A stretch of DNA of 64,000 nucleotides, taken from assembly GCF_025143985.1 (NCBI RefSeq), contig NZ_CP083564.1, positions 2,449,001 to 2,513,000 of the forward strand. The letters run 5' to 3'. Every line of letters begins with the position of its first letter. Position 1 is the stretch's first letter. Below, piece by piece: positions 46,896 through 55,896 of the stretch. The stretch comes from Sulfitobacter sp. W027. GTDB taxonomy: Bacteria > Pseudomonadota > Alphaproteobacteria > Rhodobacterales > Rhodobacteraceae. Position numbers and translations under genes: made by a program. Under the pieces are notes generated by a model. The model was not told the DNA's origin and ran no database searches. It worked only from the letters and a program-made list of their open reading frames with translations.

Positions 46896-47354
46896 ATGCG
46901 GAAATTCCTAGTGGTGCTGGACGATAGCACTGAATGTCTGAATGCCATGCGCTTTGCCGCCCTGCGCGCGGCGCGCACCGGGGGCGGCGTGGCTGTCCTG
47001 TCGGTGATCCCGCCGGAAGAGTTCAACCATTGGATCGGTGTCGGTGACCTGATGCGCGAAGAGGCCCGGGAACGGATCGAAGTGCATTTCGAGGTTTTCG
47101 CCAAATGGATGCGCGACAAACAGGGCGTCGATCCTGAGTTGATCATCCGCGAAGGCGAGCCCACGGATGAGATTATCCAACAGCTTTCAGACGACCCGGA
47201 CATCGGTGTGCTGGTGCTCGGCGCCAGCGGTGACCGCAAGAAAGGCCCCGGCCCGCTGGTCACGCAATTGTCGCGCTCTGCCGGTGCCTTGCCAGTGCCG
47301 ATCACCATTGTGCCGGGTGATCTCAGTAAGGAACGGCTGGAGGCAATCACCTGA
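46896..47354 (+). CDS. Universal stress protein family protein
   Basis: This 152-residue protein is a UspA-fold protein: MRKFLVVLDDSTECLNAMRF at the start and IGVLVLGASGDRKKGPGP at about 115-132, with a final VPITIVPGDL. The nucleotide-binding glycines (LGASGDRKK) are altered from the usual G-x2-G-x9-GS, so ATP binding is uncertain. I take the ATG at 46896 after GAGAGAGGG; an in-frame ATG at 46830 lacks this. It is a single-gene unit. Confidence 0.88.
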   Translation: MRKFLVVLDDSTECLNAMRFAALRAARTGGGVAVLSVIPPEEFNHWIGVGDLMREEARERIEVHFEVFAKWMRDKQGVDPELIIREGEPTDEIIQQLSDDPDIGVLVLGASGDRKKGPGPLVTQLSRSAGALPVPITIVPGDLSKERLEAIT

Positions 47355-47385
47355 TCGCGCCCCCATCTGACACAGCCATTCGCCA

Positions 47386-47402
47386 TTTAGAACGGTTCTA
47401 AA
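47386..47402. promoter_or_regulatory. Irr-type iron control element (ICE) upstream of nfuA
   Basis: TTTAGAACGGTTCTAAA is a perfect palindrome around one base and matches the TTTAGAA-N3-TTCTAAA Irr box of alphaproteobacteria. It lies directly before the promoter of the Fe-S gene nfuA, so iron-dependent control by Irr is likely. Confidence 0.8.
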
Positions 47403-47404
47403 CC

Positions 47405-47433
47405 TTGACTTGCAGCCCCTGCGGGCGCATATC
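47405..47433 (+). promoter_or_regulatory. Candidate promoter of nfuA-tsaB-rimI
   Basis: TTGACT (47405-47410) with a 17-bp spacer to CATATC (47428-47433) makes a good sigma70-type promoter, two bases downstream of the Irr box. Confidence 0.6.
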
Positions 47434-47462
47434 AGACCCACGCCGAAAGCGAGGTAAACCCT

Positions 47463-48023
47463 ATGTTCATCCAGACCGAATCCACTCCGAACCCCGCAAC
47501 GCTCAAGTTCCTGCCGGGTCAGACCGTGCTGGAGATGGGCACCGCTGATTTCCCGACCCCCGATGCCGGGGCGACATCGCCGCTGGCCCAACGGCTCTTT
47601 GCAGTTGAGGGTGTGACGGGCGTGTTCTTCGGCACCGATTTCGTTACTGTGACCAAACAAGACGCCGTGGAATGGGACCATGTGAAGCCCGCCCTGCTGG
47701 GCGCGATCATGGAACACTTTCAATCCGGTGAGCCGGTCATGGCCTCCGACCACCAGCCCACATCGGGCCACGCCGCACATGACGGTGAGGATGGTGAAAT
47801 CGTCGGCCAGATCAAAGAGTTGCTGGACAGCCGGGTGCGTCCTGCCGTTGCCCAAGATGGTGGCGACATCACCTTCCACGGCTTTGAGCGCGGCGTTGTC
47901 TATCTGCACATGCAAGGTGCCTGCGCCGGGTGCCCATCTTCCACGCTAACGCTGAAAATGGGCATCGAAAACCTGCTGCGCCACTACATCCCCGAGGTGA
48001 CAGAGGTTCGCCCGGTTGCCTGA
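47463..48023 (+). CDS. nfuA: NfuA-like Fe-S carrier (NifU C-terminal domain)
   Basis: This 186-residue protein has the N-terminal domain FIQTESTPNPATLKFLPGQT and the NifU-type C-terminal domain with GACAGCPSSTLTLKMGIENL; the CxxC holds an Fe-S cluster for transfer to target enzymes. It is typical of the alphaproteobacterial NfuA form. A perfect Irr box and a promoter are upstream. tsaB starts at TTG just before its stop, so nfuA-tsaB-rimI is probably an operon. Confidence 0.95.
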   Translation: MFIQTESTPNPATLKFLPGQTVLEMGTADFPTPDAGATSPLAQRLFAVEGVTGVFFGTDFVTVTKQDAVEWDHVKPALLGAIMEHFQSGEPVMASDHQPTSGHAAHDGEDGEIVGQIKELLDSRVRPAVAQDGGDITFHGFERGVVYLHMQGACAGCPSSTLTLKMGIENLLRHYIPEVTEVRPVA

Positions 48024-48639
48024 GCATAGCGCAAGCGGGCCGCTGATTCTGGCCTTCGACACATCGGCCGCGCATTGCGCGGCCGCTTTGCTGTTGGGCG
48101 ACCGGGTGCTGGCGGCACGGGTTGAACCGATGACCAAGGGCCAAGCCGAACGGCTGCTGGTTCTTTGCGAAGAACTGCTGGATGAGGCCAATGTGGCCTA
48201 TGGCGACCTCACGGCGCTTGGCGTCGGCATCGGTCCGGGCAATTTCACCGGCATCCGCATCGCCGTCTCCGCCGCGCGAGGGCTGGCGCTTGGCCTTGGC
48301 ATTCCAGCGGTCGGGGTCGATGCCTTTGACGCTTTGCGGGAGGGCCATACCGGCCCCTGCGCCTGCGCCGTTGATGCTCGCCGCGAACAGGTCTTCCTTC
48401 AAGGCTTTGACAACGCAGCGATTTCCACCCCCGCTCTTTACGACGCCGCCACTCTCCCCATCTTCACCGGCCCCCTTATCGGCTCGGGCGGAGAGCCCCC
48501 CGCGATGCCAGTGGCCGAAGCTATCGCCCGCATTACCGCCCGCCGCTATGACAACACCCCACCACGTCCCGCGCCGCTTTACCTGCGCCCCGCCGATGCC
48601 GCACCCGCACGCGACGCTGCGCCGGTGCTGCTGCCGTGA
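48016..48639 (+). CDS. tsaB: tRNA threonylcarbamoyladenosine biosynthesis protein TsaB
   Basis: This 207-residue protein is TsaB (YeaZ), the non-catalytic dimerisation partner of TsaD for t6A37 synthesis in tRNA. It starts LILAFDTSAAHCAAALLLG and has VGIGPGNFTGIRIAVSAARG, the family signature. The start is TTG at 48016, overlapping the last 8 bases of nfuA. The following rimI overlaps by 4 bases. Confidence 0.94.
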   Translation: MPEHSASGPLILAFDTSAAHCAAALLLGDRVLAARVEPMTKGQAERLLVLCEELLDEANVAYGDLTALGVGIGPGNFTGIRIAVSAARGLALGLGIPAVGVDAFDALREGHTGPCACAVDARREQVFLQGFDNAAISTPALYDAATLPIFTGPLIGSGGEPPAMPVAEAIARITARRYDNTPPRPAPLYLRPADAAPARDAAPVLLP

Positions 48640-49091
48640 CAGCGGCAGAGCTTGCCGCCCTTCATGCCGCCGCCTTTACCCAAGACAGGCCGTGGCAGGA
48701 AGCGGAGTTCGCCAGCTTGCTCGACAGCCCCTTCGTGCAGCTTTTTACCCGCCCCGGTGGCTTTGCCCTGACCCGGACCATCGCGGGCGAATCCGAACTG
48801 TTGACCCTTGCCGTCGCCCCCGCTCACCAGCGCCAAGGCCTTGGCCGTGCCCTGCTGCGCGATTGGCTGGCCGCCCTGCCCGTGGATTGCGACAGCGCCT
48901 TTCTTGAGGTCGCCGCCGACAATTACCCGGCCCGCGCGCTTTACGTGGATGAAGGCTTTGCCCAAATCGCCATCCGCCGTGCCTATTATGCGCGCAAGGA
49001 TGCGGTGGCGGTTGATGCATGCATTCTGCAACGCAGGTTGACCCATGGTCACTGTGGCGATCTCGCAGCGTTGACCGCAAAAAGCGGTTGA
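48636..49091 (+). CDS. rimI: RimI-type GNAT acetyltransferase
   Basis: This 151-residue protein has the GNAT acetyl-CoA motif A (LLTLAVAPAHQRQGLGRAL) and the RimI-like end (EVAADNYPARALYVDEGF). RimI acetylates the N-terminus of ribosomal protein S18 in E. coli. It begins at GTG in GTGA, overlapping the tsaB stop, which is the usual tsaB-rimI pairing. The C-terminal 20 residues are an extension and may not be conserved. Confidence 0.92.
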   Translation: MTAAELAALHAAAFTQDRPWQEAEFASLLDSPFVQLFTRPGGFALTRTIAGESELLTLAVAPAHQRQGLGRALLRDWLAALPVDCDSAFLEVAADNYPARALYVDEGFAQIAIRRAYYARKDAVAVDACILQRRLTHGHCGDLAALTAKSG

Positions 49092-49197
49092 CCCTACCCC
49101 CCGCCTGCGCCCTAAATTACACCTGATCGAATGATCCACAAACGCCGTGGCGGCAGCATTTGCCAGACCGCCCGGCACCACAACCGGGAGACGATAA

Positions 49198-50199
49198 ATG
49201 ACCCTCATGACGAAATTCCTCGGCGCAGCCGCAGGCATGGCCCTGACATCGGGCGCCGCGCTGGCCGAACCCGCGCTGATCTTTGACCTTGGCGGCAAAT
49301 TCGACAAAAGCTTCAACGAGGCAGCCTTCAACGGCGCGACCCGCTGGGCCGAAGAAACCGGCGGCAAGTTCGCCGAGATCGAAATGCAGTCCGAAGCACA
49401 GCGAGAGCAAGCCCTGCGCCGCTTTGCCGAGTCCGGGGCCAACCCGATCATCACCATGGGTTTCGCCATGGCCGATCCGCTCTCCACAGTCGCGCCTGAC
49501 TACCCAGACACGAAATTCGCCGTGGTTGACGTCAACTGGCTCGACCTGCCCAACGTCCGTCAGGTCAGCTTTGCCGAGCATGAAGGCTCCTACCTCGTCG
49601 GCGTCATGGCCGCGATGGCCTCCAAATCCGGCACCGTTGGATTTGTCGGTGGCATGGACGTGCCGCTGATCCGTCACTTCGGCTGTGGCTATGCCCAAGG
49701 CGTCATGGCCACCAACCCCGACGCCAAGATCGTCGCCAACATGACCGGCACCACCCCGGCAGCCTGGAACGACCCGGTCAAGGGCTCCGAGATCACCAAG
49801 GCACAGATCAACCAAGGCGCTGACGTGGTTTATGCCGCGGCGGGCGGCACTGGCGTTGGCGTGCTGCAAACAGCCGCCGACGAGGGCATCCTGTCGATCG
49901 GCGTGGACAGCAACCAAAACCACCTGCACCCGGGCAAAGTCCTGACCTCGATGCTGAAACGCGTCGATGTCGCCGTCTATGACGCGATGATGGCGGGCGA
50001 AGACCTCGAAGTTGGCGAAGTCGTTACCCTCGGCCTTGCCGAAGAAGGTGTCGGCGTCGCCATGGACGAGCATAACGCCGATCTCGTCACCGAAGAAATG
50101 AAGGCCGCAGTCGAAGAAGCGCGCCAGAAGATCATCGACGGCGAAATCAAAGTGGTCTCCTACTACGAGAACGACAGCTGCCCGGCGCTGGACTTCTGA
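49198..50199 (+). CDS. BMP-family substrate-binding protein (nucleoside ABC importer)
   Basis: This 333-residue periplasmic binding protein has a signal peptide (LGAAAGMALTSGAALA) and the basic-membrane-protein pattern: FDLGGKFDKSFNEAAFNGA, FAEHEGSYLVGVMAAM, AAGGTGVGVLQTAADEG and GVDSNQNHLHPGKVLTSML. BMP proteins bind purine nucleosides and related compounds. It heads a four-gene importer with an ATPase and two permeases. A strong hairpin separates it from the ATPase gene and may set its higher expression. Confidence 0.93.
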   Translation: MTLMTKFLGAAAGMALTSGAALAEPALIFDLGGKFDKSFNEAAFNGATRWAEETGGKFAEIEMQSEAQREQALRRFAESGANPIITMGFAMADPLSTVAPDYPDTKFAVVDVNWLDLPNVRQVSFAEHEGSYLVGVMAAMASKSGTVGFVGGMDVPLIRHFGCGYAQGVMATNPDAKIVANMTGTTPAAWNDPVKGSEITKAQINQGADVVYAAAGGTGVGVLQTAADEGILSIGVDSNQNHLHPGKVLTSMLKRVDVAVYDAMMAGEDLEVGEVVTLGLAEEGVGVAMDEHNADLVTEEMKAAVEEARQKIIDGEIKVVSYYENDSCPALDF

Positions 50200-50225
50200 A
50201 CTTAGATTAACCTAAACTGACCCTT

Positions 50226-50255
50226 AGGGCCGCGCCGTATCATCGGCGCGGCCCT
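50226..50255 (+). terminator. Intercistronic hairpin between binding protein and ATPase genes
   Basis: A 12-bp perfect stem (50226-50237 with 50244-50255) with a 6-base loop has only two T residues after it. It is better read as a partial terminator or transcript stabiliser that favours the binding-protein mRNA. Confidence 0.8.
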
Positions 50256-50335
50256 TTCCGAACATGACCCCGTGACCCGGACAGAGATGGGGCAATTCCA
50301 GATCAAGGGCCGCAACGCCCGCAGGACCTTTTGAT

Positions 50336-51937
50336 ATGACCGATACCGCTCCCGCGATTGAACTTAAGGGCATTTCCAAAGCCTTCGGCCCGGTGCAGGC
50401 CAACAAAGACATCTCGATCCGCGTCATGCCCGGCACGATCCACGGCATTATCGGCGAGAACGGCGCGGGCAAATCGACGCTTATGTCGATCCTCTATGGC
50501 TTCTACAAAGCCGACGCGGGTGAGATTTTCATCAGTGGCAAAAAGACCGACATTCCCGACAGCCAAGCCGCCATCGCGGCGGGCATCGGCATGGTGTTTC
50601 AGCACTTCAAGCTGGTCGAGAACTTCACCGTTTTGGAAAACATCATTCTGGGCGCCGAAGATGGCCGCCTGCTCAAGCCGTCGCTCGCCAAGGCCCGCAA
50701 GACGCTGGTTAGTCTTGCCGAGGACTACGGCCTCAACGTCGACCCCGACGCGCTGATCCAAGACATTGGCGTGGGCATGCAGCAGCGCGTGGAGATCCTC
50801 AAGGCACTCTACCGTCAGGCCGACATCCTCATACTCGACGAGCCGACCGGCGTACTGACCCCCGCCGAGGCGGACCAGCTGTTCCGCATTCTTGGGCGTC
50901 TGCGGTCTGAAGGTAAAACCATCATCCTCATCACCCACAAGCTGCGCGAGATCATGGAGATCACCGACACCGTGTCGGTCATGCGCCGCGGCCAGATGAC
51001 CGCCACCGTGAAAACCGCCGAGACCTCGCCGCCGGAACTGGCCGAGCTGATGGTCGGGCGCAAGGTGCTGTTGCGTGTGAACAAGGAGCCCGCCACCCCG
51101 GGCGAGGTGATCCTCGACATCAAGGGCCTGCGCGTTGTCGACGACAAGGGCGTCGAACGCTTGCGCGGCATCGACCTGCAGATCCGCGCGGGCGAAGTGC
51201 TGGGCCTCGCGGGTGTCGCGGGAAACGGTCAGTCGGAACTGTTAGAAGTGCTGGGCGGCTATGCCGATGGCACCGGCAGCGTGACCCTCAACGGCACCCC
51301 GCTGGACCTCTCGGGCAAGAAGAGCGACGGCCAGTCGCGCCGCGCGCGCGGCGTGGCCCATGTGCCCGAAGACCGCCAGCGCGAAGGCCTGATCATGGAT
51401 TTTCAGGCTTGGGAGAACAACGTCTTCGGCTACCACCACGATGATCGCTTCAACAGCGGCATGCTGATGGACCACGCCGCGATCCGCGCCGACGCCGAAG
51501 ACAAGATGGCCCGCTTCGACGTGCGCCCGCCCGACCCGACGCTGGCGGCCAAGAATTTTTCCGGCGGCAACCAGCAAAAAATTGTTCTGGCCCGCGAGAT
51601 CGAGCGCAATCCCGACTTGCTGCTCATCGGCCAGCCCACCCGCGGCGTCGACATTGGCGCGATCGAGTTTATCCACGAACAGATCATCGCTCTACGCGAT
51701 CAGGGCAAGGCGATCCTGCTGGTCTCGGTCGAGCTCGAAGAAATCCTCGCCCTGTCGGACCGCATCGCGGTGATGTTTGACGGGCAGATCATGGGCGAAC
51801 GCGCACCCGACCAGACCAATGAGAAAGAACTGGGGCTGCTGATGGCTGGCATCACCAACACTGAGAATGAACACAGCGTGGCCGAGGTCGAGGCCAATCT
51901 CGCCCGCGCGGGCGGCGACGCCAGCAAGGAGGTCTGA
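50336..51937 (+). CDS. Nucleoside ABC transporter ATPase with two nucleotide-binding domains
   Basis: This 533-residue protein has two ABC domains fused, as usual for BMP-linked importers (and for ribose-type systems). The first shows GENGAGKSTLMSILYGFYKA, IGVGMQQRVEILKALYR and ILILDEPTGVLTPAEADQ. The second has GVAGNGQSELLEVLGGYADG and NFSGGNQQKIVLAREIERNP. The second Walker A is degenerate (GVAGNGQSE, no Lys), as is common. It drives uptake with the permeases downstream. Confidence 0.95.
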   Translation: MTDTAPAIELKGISKAFGPVQANKDISIRVMPGTIHGIIGENGAGKSTLMSILYGFYKADAGEIFISGKKTDIPDSQAAIAAGIGMVFQHFKLVENFTVLENIILGAEDGRLLKPSLAKARKTLVSLAEDYGLNVDPDALIQDIGVGMQQRVEILKALYRQADILILDEPTGVLTPAEADQLFRILGRLRSEGKTIILITHKLREIMEITDTVSVMRRGQMTATVKTAETSPPELAELMVGRKVLLRVNKEPATPGEVILDIKGLRVVDDKGVERLRGIDLQIRAGEVLGLAGVAGNGQSELLEVLGGYADGTGSVTLNGTPLDLSGKKSDGQSRRARGVAHVPEDRQREGLIMDFQAWENNVFGYHHDDRFNSGMLMDHAAIRADAEDKMARFDVRPPDPTLAAKNFSGGNQQKIVLAREIERNPDLLLIGQPTRGVDIGAIEFIHEQIIALRDQGKAILLVSVELEEILALSDRIAVMFDGQIMGERAPDQTNEKELGLLMAGITNTENEHSVAEVEANLARAGGDASKEV

Positions 51938-51938
51938 A

Positions 51939-53099
51939 ATGGACGTGATGCCAAAATGGGCCGAGGTGATCCTCGTGCCGCTGATCTCGCTGCTGCTGGC
52001 TGCGATCCTTTCGGCGCTGGTGATCCTCGCCATCGGCGAAGATCCGATTGCCGCCGTGACGCTGATGGTCAAGGGCGCGCTCGGCTCGACCTATGGCTGG
52101 GGCTACACGCTGTACTACGCCACCAACTTCATCTTCACCGGCCTTGCCGTTGCCGTCGCCTTCCACGCGCGGCTCTTTAATATCGGCGGCGAAGGTCAGG
52201 CGATGCTCGGCGGTTTGGGCGTCGCCATTGCCGCGCTCTATATCCCGTGGCCGCATTGGACGCTGGCGCTGATCGGCTGTGGTGTCATGGCGGGGCTGTT
52301 TGGCGCGGTCTGGGCCGCGATCCCCGGCTGGCTGCAGGCCAAGCGCGGCAGCCATGTGGTTATCACCACCATTATGTTCAACTTCATCGCCGCAGCACTT
52401 CTGAACTACGTGCTTGTGAACCTCATGCGCCCGCCCGGCAGCATGGACCCGGCCAGCGCCCGCTTCCCCGAAGCCGTGCATCTGCCAACGTTGCATGAGT
52501 TGCTGGCCCCCTTTGGCATCGCCTTCTCCAAATCCGCGCCCGCCAACGTCTCGCTTCTGGTGGCGGTGGCGGCCTGCGTGGTGATCTGGATGCTGATCTG
52601 GCGCACGCGCCTTGGCTATGAAATCCGCGCCTATGGCCATTCACAGCCGGCGGCGAAATATGCCGGCATCTCGCCCGTGCGCATCACCATGATCACGATG
52701 ATCATCTCGGGCGCGCTGGCGGGCCTGATGGCGATCAACAACGTTATGGGCGAAAGCGAGCGGCTGGTGCTGAACGCGACCGAGGGCGCGGGCTTCATCG
52801 GCATCGCCGTGGCTCTGATGGGGCGTTCACACCCCGTCGGCGTCTTCTTCGCAGCACTTCTGTTTGGCTTCCTCTACCAAGGCGGCGCGGAACTGGCGCT
52901 CTGGACCTCGATCCCGCGCGAATTGATCGTCGTGATCCAGGCGCTTGTGATCCTCTTCACAGGCGCGCTCGACAATATGGTGCGGATGCCGCTGGAACGT
53001 CTCTTCTTGATGTTCCGCCGCCCCGGCCCGCCGTCGACGGCTTCCGAGGCCGAGCCGAAACCCGACCCGCGCAGCGCCCAGTCGGAGGGCGCGGAATGA
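51939..53099 (+). CDS. Nucleoside ABC transporter permease 1
   Basis: This 386-residue inner-membrane permease has about eight to nine hydrophobic helices and belongs to the BPD_transp_2 family (FHARLFNIGGEGQAMLGGLG, AIPGWLQAKRGSHVVITTIM). It starts at 51939 directly after the ATPase stop (1 base apart), with AAGGAGG just before it. It works with the second permease to form the channel. A charged tail ends the protein. Confidence 0.94.
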   Translation: MDVMPKWAEVILVPLISLLLAAILSALVILAIGEDPIAAVTLMVKGALGSTYGWGYTLYYATNFIFTGLAVAVAFHARLFNIGGEGQAMLGGLGVAIAALYIPWPHWTLALIGCGVMAGLFGAVWAAIPGWLQAKRGSHVVITTIMFNFIAAALLNYVLVNLMRPPGSMDPASARFPEAVHLPTLHELLAPFGIAFSKSAPANVSLLVAVAACVVIWMLIWRTRLGYEIRAYGHSQPAAKYAGISPVRITMITMIISGALAGLMAINNVMGESERLVLNATEGAGFIGIAVALMGRSHPVGVFFAALLFGFLYQGGAELALWTSIPRELIVVIQALVILFTGALDNMVRMPLERLFLMFRRPGPPSTASEAEPKPDPRSAQSEGAE

Positions 53100-53134
53100 C
53101 CCAAATTACCCCCCTGAGAAAGCGGGTCTGACCT

Positions 53135-54103
53135 ATGGACTATATCACGCTCATCCAATTGCTCGACAGCACTGTGCGGCTTGCCACGCCGCTGCTCTTG
53201 GCCTGCCTTGCTGGTCTGTTTTCCGAACGCGCCGGGGTCTTCGACATCGGGCTCGAGGGCAAGATGCTAGCTGCCGCCTTCTTCTCGGCAGCACTCGCCT
53301 CGATCACCGGCTCGGTCTGGATCGGTCTGGCGGCGGGCATCGCCTCCTCGCTGGCGCTCAGCGCCGTGCATGGCCTCGCCTCGATCACCTTCCGCGGCAA
53401 CCAGCTGATTTCCGGCGTGGCGATCAACTTCCTTGCCGCGGGCATGACCGTGCTGATCGCGCAGGACTGGTTCGCCCAGGGCGGCCGCACGCCCTCGCTC
53501 TTTGGCGGTGCCCGCTTCGAGCCGATCACCCTGCCCTTCGCCGAGGCGATGGAGAACGTGCCGGTAATCGGCCCGCTCTACGAAGAGCTAATCTCGGGCC
53601 ATTCGATCCTCGTCTATGCCGCCTTCCTCGCCGTGCCGCTGACATGGTGGATCCTGTTCCGCACCCGCTTCGGCCTACGCCTGCGTGCCGTGGGCGAGAA
53701 CCCCGCCGCAGTGGACACTGCTGGCGTCTCGGTCGTGGGTCTGCGCTATGCCGCCGTGGGCATCGCCGGGCTGCTCTGCGGCGTGGCGGGGGCGTACCTC
53801 AGCACCGCGCTTCAAGCGGGCTTTGTCAAAGACATGTCGGCGGGACGTGGCTTTATCGCGCTGGCCGCGCTGATCTTCGCCAAGTGGCGCCCGTGGTACG
53901 CGCTCTGGGCCACGCTGCTTTTCGGCCTCTTCGGCGCGCTGGAAACCCGGCCCGACGTGATCCAAGCGGTCATTGGCATCAAGGTTCAGGGCCAGCTTCT
54001 CGGAGCGTTGCCCTATCTGATGACCGTGGTGATCCTCGCTGGTTTCGTGGGCAAGGCGATCCCGCCCCGCGCGGGCGGCGAGCCCTATGTGAAAGAACGC
54101 TGA
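53135..54103 (+). CDS. Nucleoside ABC transporter permease 2
   Basis: This 322-residue permease is the partner of the previous gene. It has the BPD_transp_2 features FSERAGVFDIGLEGKMLAAA and ITFRGNQLISGVAINFLAAG, about eight helices and a late GRGFIALAALIFAKWRP. It begins 35 bases after the first permease. A stem-loop (about 54111-54136) follows without a clear U-run. Confidence 0.94.
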   Translation: MDYITLIQLLDSTVRLATPLLLACLAGLFSERAGVFDIGLEGKMLAAAFFSAALASITGSVWIGLAAGIASSLALSAVHGLASITFRGNQLISGVAINFLAAGMTVLIAQDWFAQGGRTPSLFGGARFEPITLPFAEAMENVPVIGPLYEELISGHSILVYAAFLAVPLTWWILFRTRFGLRLRAVGENPAAVDTAGVSVVGLRYAAVGIAGLLCGVAGAYLSTALQAGFVKDMSAGRGFIALAALIFAKWRPWYALWATLLFGLFGALETRPDVIQAVIGIKVQGQLLGALPYLMTVVILAGFVGKAIPPRAGGEPYVKER

Positions 54104-54217
54104 CACTTCCTTCCGGCCCTTGCACACGAGGGCCGGATCGGCGCAACCTATCTCAGTGGTCGCCTTATCGCGACAAGCTATGTTGAACTGCGCGGCCGTT
54201 AGAGGCTAGGAAACGTC

Positions 54218-55132
54218 ATGCAAATCTACCTGCCCATCGCCGAGGTATCGGTTAACGCCTTCCTCCTTCTGGGACTGGGCGGAATTGTGGGCATCCTATC
54301 GGGCATGTTTGGCGTCGGCGGCGGCTTTTTGATCACGCCGCTGTTGTTCTTTGTCGGCATCCCCCCCGCCGTGGCTGTGGCCACCTCGACCAACCAGATC
54401 GTCGCTTCGTCCTTCTCGGCCCTGCTGGCGCATCTCAAACGGCGCACTGTGGATTTCCGAATGGGCTGGGTGTTGCTGGCGGGCGGCCTCATCGGCTCCG
54501 GCATCGGCATGTTCATCTTTAACTACCTGAAGTCGCTCGGCCAGGTCGATCTGCTGGTGACCCTTTGCTACGTGGTCTTTCTTGGGATCATCGGGGGGTT
54601 GATGTTCTTTGAATCGCTCCGCGCGATCCGCCGCACCCGCAAGGGGGGCCGGGTCCAGCGCAAGAAGCACTACTGGGTCCACGGGCTGCCGTTCAAAATG
54701 CGTTTCCGTGTCTCGGGGCTTTATATCTCGGTGATCCCCCCGGTGCTTGTTGGCGCGGCGGTCGGGATGCTCTCGGCCATCATGGGCGTTGGCGGCGGCT
54801 TTATCATGGTGCCCGCGATGATCTATCTGCTGGGCATGCCCACTAAAGTGGTAATCGGCACCTCGCTGTTGCAGATCATTTTCGTGACCGGTTTCACCAC
54901 CATGCTGCACGCCACCACCAACCAGACGGTCGACATCGTGCTGGCGGTGCTCTTGCTGGTCGGCGGGGTGCTGGGTGCACAGGTTGGCACGCGGATCGGC
55001 GTGCGGATGCAGGCCGAACAGTTGCGCATCTTGCTGGCGGTGCTGGTCCTCGCAGTCTGCGGCAAGCTGGCGCTCGATCTGCTGCTAGAGCCGTCCGAGC
55101 TTTATTCCCTTAGCCCGGTGGCGGCAGAATGA
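54218..55132 (+). CDS. TSUP (TauE/SafE) family sulfite or sulfonate exporter-like permease
   Basis: This 304-residue protein has about eight hydrophobic segments and the two TSUP repeats: GILSGMFGVGGGFLITPLLFF and later GMLSAIMGVGGGFIMVPAMIY. TSUP proteins export sulfite, sulfoacetate or thiosulfate-linked anions. The 4-base overlap with the following gene, a protein that usually accompanies this permease subgroup, supports a joint role. The substrate is not determined. Confidence 0.92.
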   Translation: MQIYLPIAEVSVNAFLLLGLGGIVGILSGMFGVGGGFLITPLLFFVGIPPAVAVATSTNQIVASSFSALLAHLKRRTVDFRMGWVLLAGGLIGSGIGMFIFNYLKSLGQVDLLVTLCYVVFLGIIGGLMFFESLRAIRRTRKGGRVQRKKHYWVHGLPFKMRFRVSGLYISVIPPVLVGAAVGMLSAIMGVGGGFIMVPAMIYLLGMPTKVVIGTSLLQIIFVTGFTTMLHATTNQTVDIVLAVLLLVGGVLGAQVGTRIGVRMQAEQLRILLAVLVLAVCGKLALDLLLEPSELYSLSPVAAE

Positions 55133-55896
55133 TCCGCGCAGTTCTCGCATTCGCTGGCCTGATGCTCACGGCCCTCACCGCCACGGCGGAAGAGGAGATC
55201 GTGCTGGGCCTCAGCCAAGCCGAAGTCTCCATCACCACCAATTTCGACGGGTCCGAAATCCTCGTCTACGGCGCTGTCAAACGTGAAACGCCGATCCCTG
55301 AGGGCGCGCCGCTCGAAGTGGTCGTTACCGTCTCTGGCCCCTCGACCCCGATCATGGTGCGGCGCAAAGAGCGGCGCTTTGGCATCTGGGTCAACACTGA
55401 CGCAATTGAGGTCGACCGCGCGCCCAGCTTCTATGCCGTGGTCACCTCTGGCCCGCTGTCCGAAGTGCTTAAACGTATCGAAGACCTGCGCCACCGCATC
55501 TCCATCCCTCGCGCCATCCGCTCTGTCGGTGCGCCGATGGAGATCGCAGACCCCACCCAATTCACCGATGCGCTGATCCGCGTGCGCAAGGATGCGAACC
55601 TCTACCAAGTCATCGAAGACGGCGTAAAGGTTGACGAACAAACCCTTTTCCGCGCCGCCGTCGCCCTGCCCGCCTCGCTCACCGAGGGCGCCTATGACAC
55701 GCGGATTTTTCTGACCCGTGGCGGCGATGTGGTGGCGCAATATGAAACGGTGATCGACGTGCGCAAAGTCGGGATGGAGCGATGGCTATTCAACCTCGCC
55801 CATGAGCAGGCCTTTATCTACGGGCTGCTGTCGCTCTTTATCGCCATTACCGCGGGCTGGGGCGCCTCTGCCGTCTTTGGGCTGCTGCGCCGCTAA
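55129..55896 (+). CDS. TIGR02186 family membrane-anchored protein, TSUP partner
   Basis: This 255-residue protein has an N-terminal signal (AVLAFAGLMLTALTATAEEE), a periplasmic beta-rich middle (LGLSQAEVSITTNFDGSEIL, VYGAVKRETPIPEG) and a C-terminal membrane span (YGLLSLFIAITAGWGASAV). It matches the uncharacterised TIGR02186 family, generally found next to TauE/SafE permeases. Its ATG overlaps the permease stop. It overlaps the convergent helicase gene by 4 bases. Confidence 0.85.
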   Translation: MIRAVLAFAGLMLTALTATAEEEIVLGLSQAEVSITTNFDGSEILVYGAVKRETPIPEGAPLEVVVTVSGPSTPIMVRRKERRFGIWVNTDAIEVDRAPSFYAVVTSGPLSEVLKRIEDLRHRISIPRAIRSVGAPMEIADPTQFTDALIRVRKDANLYQVIEDGVKVDEQTLFRAAVALPASLTEGAYDTRIFLTRGGDVVAQYETVIDVRKVGMERWLFNLAHEQAFIYGLLSLFIAITAGWGASAVFGLLRR

